The notes under the pieces are model-generated. The model searched no databases and was not told the origin of the DNA. It saw nothing but the letters and a program-made list of their open reading frames with translations. Shown one piece after another: positions 47,904 through 58,507 of a stretch of 64,000 bases of DNA (its first letter is position 1; each line of letters begins with the position of its first letter). The position numbers and the translations under genes were made by a program. This stretch comes from Macrotis lagotis (taxonomy: Eukaryota; Chordata; Mammalia; Peramelemorphia; Peramelidae): the NCBI RefSeq assembly GCF_037893015.1, contig NC_133658.1, positions 60,355,818-60,419,817 on the forward strand, given 5' to 3'.

Positions 47904-48710
47904 AATAGCTTGCCTTTACAAAGCATCATTTGGTTTGCAAAGCTCTTTACAAATACTATCTCATTTGAGCCTCCCAATAACTCTGGGAAAGGGGTGCTAT
48001 TGTCATTTCCCTTCTTACAGATGAGGAAAGTGAGGCAAGCACTTAGCCCAGTGTTCACAGTAAGTGCTTTGGGCAAGTCACTTAACCCCACTGCCTTGCG
48101 AAAGAAAGAAAGAAAGAAAGAAAGAAAAGAAAGAAGTCCTGACTATTCCTTCTTCTGAATGCCCCTTGGGACAGTGGGAGGAAACTGAGTCAAGGCTAGA
48201 TCTCAGCTTCTGTCTGAAGCTCAGGATTTTTTCAATTAAACCTTGCCTGCCCGGCACTATTTCAACAAATATTTAATCTAGTACTCTCAATTTATACTTG
48301 ATGGAGGAGGGGATAAAGAGGAAGGATATCATAATGGAGGGGAAATCTGGCATCTAATCCCCACCCAGACACCGATAAAACCTATCTAAATGTGAACTTC
48401 TTTCAGTATGTCCCAAGTCACATTTGAACTCCGGTCTCCGCTTCTTCGGGGTGCACAGGCCCCCTTCTCTCCCCAAGGCCCCAGCCCCTCGTGGCCCATG
48501 GCCCCTACCATCCCCGGCGGCCTCGGGCTCTGCCTCAGGCTGCTGCTGCTCCTCTTCTCTGGGAAGGGCCTCGGCTTGGGAAGGCTGCGTGTCTGCGGGA
48601 ACCCGGGCCGACGCTTCCAGGGGCCTCCAAGGAATGGGGCCCAGGCTGGGGCCCGGGGCTATCTGCAGCGAGGCGGCCAGGCGGGGCTTCCTGCGGGCGG
48701 CCTCGTCCAT
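42376..48710 (-). CDS. ADAD2: ADAD2, dsRNA-binding deaminase-like protein, complete coding region in 11 exons
   Basis: Exons on the - strand: 48710-48509, 46860-46717, 45500-45360, 44982-44938, 44609-44484, 44223-44073, 43976-43809, 43668-43445, 43136-42899, 42718-42598, 42480-42376. All introns are GT-AG and phases join (1,1,1,1,1,2,2,1,2,0) into 554 codons plus TGA at 42378-42376. The ATG at 48710 is chosen because [17 protein letters not shown] matches the human N-terminus as I recall it. Residues about 93-163 form one dsRNA-binding domain ([13 protein letters not shown] ... [15 protein letters not shown]). Residues about 178-554 form an ADAR-type deaminase fold, starting at [12 protein letters not shown] and including [17 protein letters not shown]. 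The usual HAE motif reads HSL (259-261), PCG reads PAG (A319) and SCSDK reads SASDK (A369). Catalytic Glu and both Cys ligands are therefore gone, and it should bind RNA without editing. ADAD proteins act in male germ cells. The exon 1 donor (gtaggg at 48508) is the least certain junction. Confidence 0.95.
45870..46310 (+). mobile_element. Marsupial L1 3' end in ADAD2 intron 2
   Basis: gatggaatatgaaaataata, aacctgtgacaacttgtatg, ggaacaattcatacaatgac and gtttgcctgtctgtgcat-type landmarks, antisense to ADAD2. Confidence 0.65.
46348..46489 (+). mobile_element. tRNA-derived SINE (WSINE1-like) in ADAD2 intron 2
   Basis: Antisense to ADAD2. Duplicates of aaaaagaggaaac flank it, and the gtggata segment of the head is missing. 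It lies just after an L1 3' end. Confidence 0.9.
47205..47400 (-). mobile_element. CR1/L3-type LINE fragment in ADAD2 intron 1
   Basis: Minus strand. ccaaggcagcctgttccatc and aattactcctagaatgcc match the same region as the fossil at 36150-36300. Confidence 0.55.
47871..48060 (+). repeat. (AAT)n run followed by an ancient dispersed repeat
   Basis: About ten AAT units (47873-47902) precede the motif series caaagctctttacaaatac, ctctgggaaaggggtgctat and cttacagatgaggaaa. The same family occurs at 3600-3905. Located in ADAD2 intron 1. Confidence 0.6.
48061..48138 (+). repeat. SINE tail fragment ending in (GAAA)n
   Basis: A short SINE tail (gggcaagtcacttaacccc, actgccttgcg) runs straight into about nine GAAA units. 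In ADAD2 intron 1. Confidence 0.7.
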
Positions 48711-48721
48711 GATGGGAAGGC

Positions 48722-48791
48722 GGCTGGGGGGGAGGGGGGGAGGGGAGGGGTGGGGGAGGGGAGAGAGGGGCGGTGGGGGAGGGGAGGGGAG
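48722..48791 (+). other. G-rich tract with quadruplex potential beside the ADAD2 start
   Basis: About 70 bases on the + strand made almost only of runs of three to nine G separated by A or T, interrupted once by cgg. It begins about 12 bases upstream of the ADAD2 ATG, so the ADAD2 leader is C-rich while the template strand can fold into G-quadruplexes. Confidence 0.7.
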
Positions 48792-48996
48792 ACAAGCGCA
48801 GGCCCCGCACTGACGGCGAGGGGCTTTCACAGACGGCCCCCGGCCCAGGCCTCTCTTGCAGCCAGCACCGGGGCCCCGGCCTGGTCCTTATCACTGCTTG
48901 TGCTCGAGGACGCCGAGGCGTCGGCCAGGCCCCGCGGCACAAGGCCCGGCCGGGACCCCGAGGGCCCGCCTCCAGCTCGCACGCTTCCCCGCTCCC

Positions 48997-49080
48997 GGCC
49001 TGGGGGTCGGGGTGCGGAGAGGCCTCGGGGGTCGGGGTGCGGGGAGGTCTCGGGGTGCGGGGAGGCCTCGGGGGTCGGCG
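48997..49080 (+). repeat. GC-rich tandem repeat in the ADAD2 promoter
   Basis: Three to four imperfect units of about 18-25 bp built from ggcctcgggggtcgg and ggtgcgggga. One unit is shortened. The array creates long frames on both strands that are not genes. Confidence 0.7.
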
Positions 49081-49110
49081 AGCGTCTCCTCACCTCCTCG
49101 GGGCGCGGCT

Positions 49111-49160
49111 GCTGCACGTGGCGCCCGTTACCCACGTGGGACGCCCGTTACCCACGTGAC
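49111..49160 (-). promoter_or_regulatory. ADAD2: Tandem MYB + E-box module upstream of ADAD2
   Basis: A 20-bp unit (core cgcccgttacccacgtg) is repeated at 49121-49140 and 49141-49160 with 17 of 20 bases the same, after a half unit ending in cacgtg at 49115-49120. This gives three CACGTG E-boxes and two CCGTTA sites; on the ADAD2 strand the latter read TAACGG, a MYB consensus. A-MYB (MYBL1) drives many meiotic male germline genes, so this suits a testis gene; occupancy is inference. Confidence 0.55.
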
Positions 49161-49201
49161 TTCTCCCCATCCCAGCCCCGCCTTCTTCCGCCGAGTTTAG
49201 A

Positions 49202-49274
49202 CCAATAAGAACCTAGATGGCGGTGCCAGCCAATCGGAGAGCCGATCGGTGAGCCAATCAAAGAGCCGATCAGA
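49202..49274 (-). promoter_or_regulatory. ADAD2: CCAAT-box cluster with 24-bp tandem duplication
   Basis: Three CCAAT motifs lie at 49202, 49230 and 49254. The last two sit in a duplicated 24-bp unit (49227-49250 and 49251-49274) with core agccaatc..agagccgatc and about 19 of 24 bases matching. CCAAT boxes typically bind NF-Y. They lie about 45 bases beyond the MYB/E-box module, seen from ADAD2. Confidence 0.5.
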
Positions 49275-49421
49275 GATAGCGGGGGTGAGGGGGGCTGATT
49301 GGGGCCCTAGAGCCCTCGGGAAGGTGGGGGAGGGGGTCTCCCCACCTGCATGGAATAAAAGGGATCAGTTTTCGTTGTCTAACTCTCCTGGTAGCTCCCT
49401 GGTTAAGAACTCTTGGCAGAC

Positions 49422-49568
49422 AGGGCGGCTAGCTGGCACAGCGGATAGAGCATCGGCCCTGGAGTCAGGAGGACCTGAGTTCAAATCCTACCTCAGGCAC
49501 TTAATAATGACCTAGCTGTGTGGCCTTGGGCAAGCCACTTCACCCCATTTGCCTTGCAAAAAAAAAAA
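49422..49568 (+). mobile_element. tRNA-derived SINE (WSINE1-like) near the ADAD2 promoter
   Basis: Complete copy with imperfect duplicates (ctcttggcaga and ctcttggtaga), about 90 bases beyond the CpG island. Confidence 0.9.
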
Positions 49569-49848
49569 CAACCTCTTGGTAGAATGTCCTGCATTTGGCA
49601 TCCTAAACTGGTATGCAGGCAAGTTTTATTGTTCTCTCTCCCCTCCCCCTCCCCAACCCCCAACCCAGAAGAGGGAAGTAGGCTTAATCCAGAAAGGCTT
49701 CTTTGGAAGTGGGCTTGGAAGGATGGAGTTCTCACAGCCCGACCCTCAGTATTGTGATGCAGGCAGGGAAATGAGGTGTATTTGGAAGCAGGACCTAGAA
49801 TCGGATCTTAGCTTAACATGCATTTATTAAGCTCCTACTGTGTGCCAG

Positions 49849-50150
49849 CTCCATGGTGAAGTGGATAAAGATCCAGCCATTGAGTCAGGAGGACCTGAGT
49901 TGGAATCTGGGCTCAGACAAGGGACAGGTACAAGCTGTGTGACCTTGGGCAAATCACTTAACCCTGATTTTCTCTCCTCTGGGGCCATCTCCAGCCCTCC
50001 TGATTCATATCTGCTCATTGGATCTGACTCCAGAGGAGAATATGAGACTGATGACTTAGCACAGCACCCCCTCACTCAAATCCAATTCATGGGCTTGGGA
50101 CAGCTCCCAGATGATGACATGGTCTTTTTTTGACAACATTTGACAAAGGT
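49849..50150 (+). mobile_element. Longer tRNA-derived marsupial SINE
   Basis: Head ccatggtgaagtggataaag, body ggggccatctccagccctcc and cactcaaatccaattcatgg, degraded tail. Same family as 27489-27775. Confidence 0.8.
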
Positions 50151-51199
50151 CATCATCATTGCAGGATGAGTGGCATTACTCAACACTGGGATGCAAGTAC
50201 AAAGCACTAAACAATCCCTGTTCCCCAAGATCTTGTATGTTCAATACATTTTATAGCGTGACTGATATGAGCAAAGTCACTTCACCTCCTAGAATATTTC
50301 CTAATCCATAATAAAAATAAAATCAATAAGCATTTTTAAGCACTTACATTAGAGCAGGCACTGGGCTAAACTCTGGAGGCACAAAAAGAAAAGGCAAAAA
50401 ACATTCCCTAATGGAAGTAACAACATTTAAAAATCTGTATGTACGTGATAAAAAGAGGTGGTAGGACTAGATCATTTCCAATGTCCTTTCTGTTCCTAAA
50501 ACTAGAATGGCAGAGACTCCATCTTCACCTGCCCAATTAAGCCCATTTTGAATATTTTTTACTTCAAGAAACTTCTCCTGATTGATCCCCATTGCAATTG
50601 GAATATCACTAAAACTTTTCACCTTTCTAATTCACTTATCATCCAAGGTACAGTCTTATACTATAATTCTCTGTTGGGGTCTTATCCTTAGCCTCGGCCC
50701 CAAAGTTACCTGACTGTGACTCTAATCCTATCACCCTGCTAGTGTGCAGAACAAAGGAAATGAGGTTTTGCTGTTTTCTGCCCTCACAGACTACATGGAG
50801 AATATTGCCTGAGCCCTACATTTTAGGAAACACATTTAACACACTGAAGAGTGTTCATCATGAGTTAGGGTATATGGAAATATGCCATATGATAAATGAA
50901 TCATACTTCAATGAAAATCTGCCAGGTCTACCCAGATAGAAATGATTCCTCCATCCACAAGTATTTCTCTCCATTGAAACATTTTTATGCACTTTTCACA
51001 TTTTAAGCTGTTGGTTATTTTTATTCAAGTTTTACCTTCCCTACAGGATTGTAAACTCCTTAAGAGATAGAAACTAATTATTTCCCATAGCTGACTCCTT
51101 AGTCCCTAGTACACTGACATACATAGTAAATACTTAATAAGTGTTTAATTATAATCATTAGGTAGTTGGCAAAACTAGGGATGACAAGAGAGCCAAATG

Positions 51200-51425
51200 C
51201 TTTTTGTTCTGTCCTTTCTAACTCATGATCCCATTGGGATTTTCTTAGCAAAGATTCTGGAGTGGTTTGCCATTTCCTTCACCACCTGAGGAAACTGGGA
51301 CAAACGGTAAAGTGACTTGCCCAGGATCAAACAGCTAGTAAGTGTCAGAGACCAGATTTTAACTCAGGAAAATGAGTCTTCATGACTCCAGGCTCAGCAT
51401 GCTACCCATTGGACAACCTTGCTAT
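51200..51425 (-). mobile_element. MAR1-like SINE, nearly full
   Basis: Minus-strand copy from gtcctttctaactcatgatc through ggtttgccatttccttcac to the head gctacccattggac. Confidence 0.75.
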
Positions 51426-51644
51426 CTGAGATGAAGTAATGTTATTCTAAGTAACACTGAAAGGAAGAACTAAGAACAATAGAACCTACAGAACCCGCAA
51501 TATAAGGAAACACTTTCTAAGAGAACTGACTAAAAATGGAATTAGCTGCATAGTTAGATTTCAGGGTCCCCATTATTGAAAATATTCAGGTAGAGGAATG
51601 GCAATCATCTGGAACAGGTAGTTCTCAAGGGAGAAAGCCAAGTT

Positions 51645-51870
51645 ACTTAGATAGTCATATGAAATAATGCACAAAATCACTACTAATTAGAGAAATAAAA
51701 ATCAATGCAATTCCGAGTTTCCACTTTGCATCAGAGTGACTAAAAAAAAGAAAAAGGTAAATGTTAGAGAAGCTCTGGGCAAACAGGTACATTCATGCCG
51801 GTGTGATAGCATCACATCACAGTAGGGTCCATTTGAAAAGTTATCATATGACAGGTGGCATAAGAGAAGC
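51645..51870 (+). mobile_element. L1 ORF2 3' fragment
   Basis: tatgaaataatgcacaaaat, actaattagagaaataaaaa and gcatcagagtgactaaaa fit the region near the end of L1 ORF2. No open frame. Confidence 0.6.
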
Positions 51871-52348
51871 CAGATATTTATTATTTGGTAATTCCAAAAC
51901 TATGCCCACCCACACCTAATTCATTTCCCCTGCTTTCTAAATTCTAGAAAGCACCAAGAGCAGTAAAAAGTTTAACTATCAAGTAGTGTTATCCCCATTC
52001 CACCTACCCAGTAGCCAGTGGATAGGTAGAATTTGTACCCTCAATAGGGAGAGGAGGGGCAACTTTTCCTTAGGTTGCAGTCTCCCCCTCTCTGCTAGAT
52101 AGAGATCCATTAATCAACCCACAGAATTTATTAAGCCTCTATTACATTCTGGGCACTATGCCAGGGTGCTGGAGATACAATATCAATAAATATTTATTAA
52201 ATATCTACTAGGTGCCAGGCATCATGCTATGCACTGGTAATACAAAAAGAAGCAAAAGAGCTCACAATCTAATGAGGAATTTCCCCTTCTCATTCATGAC
52301 CAAGCTCCTTCATAGTTGACAATTTCCTTTTTGAAAATGTATTATTAG

Positions 52349-52498
52349 GGGCAGCTAGGTGGCGTAGTGGATAAAGCACCAGCCCTGGAGTCAGGAGTAC
52401 CTGGGTTCAAATCCGATCTCAGACACTTACTAATGACCTAGCCATGTGGCCGTGGGCAAGCCACTTAACCCCATTTGCCTTGCAAAAACCTTAAAAAA
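52349..52498 (+). mobile_element. tRNA-derived SINE (WSINE1-like), full length
   Basis: Complete copy between duplicates of atgtattattag (52337-52348 and 52501-52512). Confidence 0.92.
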
Positions 52499-53209
52499 GA
52501 TGTATTATTAGTAATTGAAATTCACAGTGAGGTAAACTATAAAGGGTAACCTAGTAAAAATAGTAGAAAAAAACTGCCATAAGATTAATGCTCCTTCTCT
52601 CTTCCCCCCCACAACACCACCACTTCTTGAGGACCACTAAAAGTAGCAAGGGGAAAATAAAGGAAGAATCTGCTAAGATCTGGCAAATCCTCTTGAGGAA
52701 ACAAGGGTGGGACAGAAATTCTAGAATTGGCACTGCCTTATTTCCTTGTAGGTTTTGGTTCTCAGCAAGGTCTCTCTTCTTAGTGCTGAGTCTGATTCCA
52801 ATGTTGGTTCTGCCTCCATATGGTAGTGTGTGTCTCCATGCTCATCCATCCCTTTGGTTTTCTACAATAGTTCAAGGTCTTTGTGCTTTGCTCTGACCCA
52901 TCTAGTTGCAATGACAAGGCCAACCAGTCACTTTATTCATGCTTCATGATGAAAATAGAGCTTAATTGTTCCAGAAAATGTATAATTTCATACTTTTCCT
53001 ATCCTCGATGATCCTTTATTCCATTCACTGCTGGGAAACCTTGAAGATGCCTGTTAAACATATATGTATATAGGTATATGTATTTATAAATGTGGGTGCA
53101 GGTATATCTATATCTACATCTCTATATATTGCTTATTCAGTTTACAGAAAGTATTGCTTACAGAAAGTTGATTATTTATTATACTAAATTACGTATTTAA
53201 CTGAAGGAG

Positions 53210-53360
53210 CAGCCTGGTATAGTAGTTAGAGTGCTAATTTATAGAGACAGGAAGACTTGGTTGCAAATTCTGCTTCCAACTCTAAGTAACTATGGGAAAG
53301 TAATTTAAACTCTCTGATCCCTCACTTTCTTAATCTGTAAAATGGGGTTTCAACAACACT
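53210..53360 (+). mobile_element. MIR-like SINE
   Basis: ggtatagtagttagagtgc, aggaagacttggttgcaaat and cttaatctgtaaaatgggg. Confidence 0.6.
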
Positions 53361-54499
53361 TGAAAAGCATTTATTTAATCAGATAACACATGCCAGACAC
53401 TGGGTACACAAAAATGAAATAATCTCTACTCTCAAGGGGTTTTATATTCTAATTGGGGTAAAATAATATGTACATAGAAAGCTATATATATAAAGTAATT
53501 TGGTGTGGGGAGGAGGTTAGCACAATCTAAGTTAAAGAAGTTTGTTAATAATAGAACTAGTATTCCAGAAGGCACAATAAAAGGGTAGGATAGAAGGGAC
53601 CCAGACCCTGTAAAGATGGGGCTGCATGGATGGGTACCAACAGACAGAATCAAGGATAATCAGGGAAGGGAGATTCTGCCTGGGCATGGCCACAGCTCAG
53701 AATCACAGGGTTTGATGCTACCACATCCTCTGTGAAGGACTAACCAATCTGTTTCTCATAGTAATGGTCATATTGATTCCAGAACAAAGAAAGGAGGGGC
53801 TATGAGCTATGCCTGATACTTGTTGATGGATTGAATGATTGAATATTCATTTAGTTTTGAGGATACAGACATAGAAAAGTGAGATAGTCCCTCTTCTCAA
53901 TGAGCTCCAATTCTTATGGAGGAAGAGCAGATAAAAAGGTTCAGGGATGCTTAGGGTACAGTGACCAGGAAGATGGCAATGCATCTTTTTAAGTATCATT
54001 TCCACTGTTTAAGATATCTATGTTTTTGACAATTCCAGAGAGAAAGTAGAGACCAAAGTGCCAGCAGAGACAGCAGATTATTCTTTGAACTCCTTGATAT
54101 CAAGGACTGTTTTCTGATTTTCTTTATATCCCCAGCACAGTGCCTTGTATTTGGTAGGTGCTTAATAAATGCTGATGCTTGACTTTTTGACAAAGGGGTT
54201 TCTACAGGGGCTGTAATTCTGGACTGCTGCTACCCAGTGGGGTTAGAAGCAAGCTTGGTGGGGTGGGGTGCTGTTATTACAAAGGTTCTTGAGCTGAGGG
54301 GAGGGAGTGGTGGTCATGGTTTGACCTTCCAGGCAAGTGTGATCTGTTTCTCTCTCAGTGTTGTCACAAGAGAAATTAAGGGAAACTGAGGCAAAGTTCT
54401 AAGCACATTCAATTTGATGGTATGGATAGCTATTATCAATAAAAGAGATCTTTAGCTCCTCAGCAAGCCCCAAAACCCTGAATGAGGACTAATAGATTT

Positions 54500-54653
54500 T
54501 TTTTAGGTTTTTTTTTTTGCAGGACAAACGAGATTAAGTGGCTTGCCCAAGGCCACACAGCTAGTTAATTATTAAGTGTCTGAGACCGGATTTGAACCTA
54601 GGTACTCCTGACTCCAGGTCAGGTGCTTTATCTACTACACCACCTAGCCACCC
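54500..54653 (-). mobile_element. tRNA-derived SINE (WSINE1-like), full length
   Basis: Minus-strand copy between exact duplicates of ctaatagatt. Confidence 0.92.
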
Positions 54654-56491
54654 CTAATAGATTATTTTTATACACAAAAGGAGGCATATCCATAAACTAG
54701 AAGACAGTATCATAGATGAGAAAAACAATACCATGGGTTACAAACTCAGAAGCATCATAGATGTGCAGGATAATATGACTGGTTGCAAATGTGGAATTGC
54801 AGGGCTAGCAAAAACCTCTCCTTCCATCTTGTCACTATGGAAAACTCTGTGGTGGTGTCCACCTGCATTGCTAGCTAGTGACAAATGACAACAGATCACA
54901 CTTTCCTGAAGGATAGTCAGTGTTGTAGAGATAACAAACCAGACTCATTGATAATCCACTTGGATCCTTCAAGAAAGACAGATTTCTTTGACAAAAGAAA
55001 AGAACTGTGATTAGCAGGAAAACTGAATTTCTCAACTGAAGTCAGAGACAATGTGTGATTTACAAGAAAGCTGAATTTCCAAACTTAACCATGAGACAAT
55101 GAAATGGTACTAAGGTGGTTATACAATATGATGCAGAATGAAATAGATTACAGAAATGGAGCCCATATCAATTTGATTTACTCAGGATATAGTACCAAGA
55201 GGTGGATGGGTGGGGTGTATTGAAATATCCCCCCTCTTATCCTCAGTCAGCTGTGCTCGAAAGCTCACTCCAAGATGAAGTACAGATTATTTCCTGGCAG
55301 TGGATTGAGGAAGTATCTTTGGTTCATGGCCAGTGTGGTTAGGGTAGGAAAGGCTGGGAAGACAAATTACAAGTCCTTGGTTCTACCTGGCGGTCAAAGT
55401 AGGAGTATGTACCCCACAGAGGTAGAGGGTTATAACACTCAGATGACATTTTGGAAAGTGTTTTGCAAATTATAAAGTTTTATATAAATGTAAGTTGTTA
55501 TTGAACCGATAAGAGCAATAAGCAATGTTTTAAGCATTATGACAAGGCAGCTGTGATCCTGCTGGGAAATTCGGAAAGAATTTCCATTCTATGGGGAAAA
55601 GACAATATTTACATATATAATAAAATGGGTTTTACCAGCGGCCCTTGTTTCTATTGGGGCCCCTCTCAAATCTGAAAGCATGCATTAGTGCAGATGGGGT
55701 TCAGTACCAGGGTTGATGAACCTTCAAAGGGCGGGGGGGTCAGAATCTTCTTGCTTCATTATCACTAGTTTTTTTCCACTGGAGCCCCAGGAAAAAGACT
55801 TAAAGATTTAACTCACCTCAAAGAGGTCCAGCAGAAAAGATACTCGGTGTATATGATCCTTAAATAGCAGTAATCATGAAAGCTATAATCACCTAGGGAA
55901 GTTGAGAATTCAAATGATGAAACAGTCTTTAAGGACCACTGAAATGACATTGGATGGCAGCTCTACATGTGCATGTCTAAGTGTTCTCTTCTAGTTTCAT
56001 GTCTTCTGGTAAACCAGGTCAGGGAGGGGTTCTACTGGGGGGGGAATCTTCCCTTGCAATGAAGAAATTCTTCCTGCTGATTTATACATCTAGCCTCAAT
56101 CTCTCCCTTGAGGTTACAGTCCTAAATCAGTTACCTATTGACTATATCAGACTGGATGTCCCAGATATATCTCAAATATAACTCAAATTCACAACATCCC
56201 AAGCTGAACTCATTATTTCCCCACCCTATTCCAAACTTTCCTATTTCTATTGAAGGTACCACTATTCTTTTCTCTTACCCAGGTTCATAACTTCTTCATA
56301 ATCTTGGACTTCTCACTCCACATATCCAATCTTTTACCAAATTTTATTGTTACTACCCTCCTCACCCCGCATCTCTCAGATTAAATTCTATCACTCTATA
56401 CATAGTTACTACCCTAAGACAAGTCCTCATCAGCTCTCAGCTAAATGAAATGCAGCAGACTCCCAAGTCGTCTCCCTGATTCTAGCCTCTC

Positions 56492-57269
56492 TGTGTGAAA
56501 AGATCAAAGATAATGTTACTTTGCATTTCCTCTGTATTGATTCTACAATGTTGCCAACTTTTTGCTATATTGAATTTATAATTGTATCTGCATCCATCTT
56601 GCTTGAATTAAGCTCAGGAATCTAGGTGAATCTGCACCCACCTATATTAAGGTGAGCTCAGGAATCCAGCTGAGCATAAAGTTAGTTTAGTTTAATAGAA
56701 AGGTTGTTACCTCTTATGCTTCTATCCCCTAGGAAACTTAATAGATTTGCTGGTTTTGTCTAGCCCCATAAAATGGTCATCCCCAAAAGATATATCATCA
56801 GTCCCTTTTATGTGTAAAGGAAGTTTTTAACACTTCAAGGAGAAGGCAAATGTGCTAGTCAGATCCTTTAATAAAAATTGCAAGATTCAGATAAACCCCA
56901 TAAAATAATTAACATACTTTAATTGTTAGAGAGAGGCAGGATCTGCCTTGCCTGAATGCTAGCCCACCTTGCTGTGTAACCAAATGAAATTTTTCTGACT
57001 TAGTCTTATAACCCTTCTCCTTTTTTCCATCCCCACTAAGACACCCTTTCTTTTGTTATTCATAAAAAGGTCCCTTCCTTCTCTGGGGATTGCTAACTTA
57101 GTTGAGGTTGCAGAGGGACCCACTTTGTTAATAGTTATGCAAGTCACTAGCTGTGTGACCCTGGGCAAGTCACATAACCCCAATGCCTTGCAAAAAATAA
57201 CCCCCAAATAGTTATGCAATTCACTGTTAATAAACTGATCTAGCTCCGAATCAGTTTGTCTTTATTACA
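56492..57269 (+). mobile_element. LTR-like fossil inside an L2 LINE
   Basis: Non-L2 sequence separating two L2 halves, with a TATA-type cataaaaagg near 57061, aataaac near 57229 and a terminal tttattaca. This looks like U3-R-U5 of a solo LTR. Boundaries are uncertain and I see no clear target duplicate. A truncated SINE (57143-57207) inserted later. Confidence 0.45.
57143..57207 (+). mobile_element. 5'-truncated SINE tail inside an LTR-like fossil
   Basis: Only the tail (ctagctgtgtgaccctggg to aaataaccccc) is present. The duplicates atagttatgcaagtcac and atagttatgcaattcac flank it, so it is a separate truncated insertion. Confidence 0.8.
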
Positions 57270-58507
57270 TTTATGCACCACACCTGCAAATGGTATTATA
57301 CTTTAGCACAGATTCAATCAGGTGATTCCATTTTTCAATAAACAACTCTACCTCTCCATTACTTCTAAGATAAAATATAAACTTATATATTCCCTTTTTT
57401 AGCTTTTAAAACCCTATATACATTTTTTACTTGTCAGAATCATTTCTTTCAGAAATATATAAATACATATACAGTCAATTCATGTGTAAAATTGCTGATG
57501 CCACTGGTGTTTTTTAGTACCCTAATAATTTTAAGTGGTTGCTCAAGTTATCCTGAATGATTTTGAAAATAATTTTCTGAATCTGACTCAGTCTTTGCTT
57601 AAAATATCAAAAGGGAAGCTTGCAAAAGCTTTTGATAACGTGCATGAAAACAGATCAAGAAATTACATTCAATATTTTTCCACTAAAAAAAACCCAATCC
57701 ACAACCTATACAATTTGACCTCAACCAAATTTTGCAGTCTCAATAACCATGAATCCCCTTCCCATTTTCTGTGATGCAAATGAATTATCCCTCTCTGAGC
57801 TACTCCTCCATGACACTCCCATCTCTATACTTTAGGACTAGCTGTTCTCCAGACCTTCTCACCTCTGCCAAAAAGATACTAGCCAAGTACCACCTTCTAT
57901 TGGAAGCCTTATCTGATCCCCAGACCCCAAATACAGGTTCTCCTTACCAAACTCATTGGAATACCTGAAAGGAACACAATTAGACAATACTTAGGAGTGG
58001 ATCTTTTATGTATTGACTATCATAACAAAAAAATGGAAAGAGAAGGGGGAGAGGAATATACATGGAAGGGAGGGAAAAGAAAATTTGAGGAAATTATCAT
58101 ATAGCAAGGGTGCTTAAGTAGACATCTGTGCAAACAAAAAGGAGAGAATACAGAGAGTATTAATTTTATTATTATTAACTTAAATTTCTTTCTTTGAGCT
58201 TGTTGATGGAAAACTACATACACACAAAACTCTTCTTTCCATTTTTTCTTTCAGCATTCCCATTTATAAAATCATTTTGAAACTCTCATTCCATCTCTTC
58301 CAATAATTCTAAGACATACAAAAAGATATGAATTGATATAAAGCTCAGTAAAAGAAAAGCATTTAGAGAAAATGCAACTACATCTTAAAACCATTTAAAA
58401 ATTTTAAAAAACAGGGTTTTTTTAATTCACAGATTTGGAGGATATAGAAATTTATTTTTCTTTGTTTTAAACATTGATCATATTATTTTAAAAATGATTT
58501 TATATTT

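Larger units (their letters stand above)
48440..49335 (-). promoter_or_regulatory. ADAD2: ADAD2 CpG-island promoter and first exon
   Basis: A CpG-rich block covers ADAD2 exon 1 and about 600 bases upstream of its ATG. It contains a G-rich tract, a GC-rich tandem repeat, a MYB/E-box tandem module and CCAAT-box repeats (listed separately). No TATA box is evident. There is no sign of a gene starting on the + strand here, although divergent transcription cannot be excluded. Confidence 0.7.
56030..57975 (+). mobile_element. L2-type LINE fossil, interrupted
   Basis: Left part to about 56490 (ggatgtcccagatatatctc, cccaagctgaactcattatt, aaactttcctatttctattg). Right part from about 57275 (cctctccattacttctaag, gataaaatataaactt, ccaagtaccaccttctattg). 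An LTR-like fossil of about 780 bases separates them. Confidence 0.65.

Noticed and set aside
48408-49208. 266-codon open frame on the plus strand across ADAD2 exon 1 and promoter
   Set aside because: It is antisense to a convincingly spliced exon and consists of GC-rich, low-complexity repeat translation.
49340-49420. TAF1C starting directly opposite the ADAD2 promoter
   Set aside because: The MDFP start and its donor are found at 63700-63840 instead; nothing near 49.3 kb resembles it.
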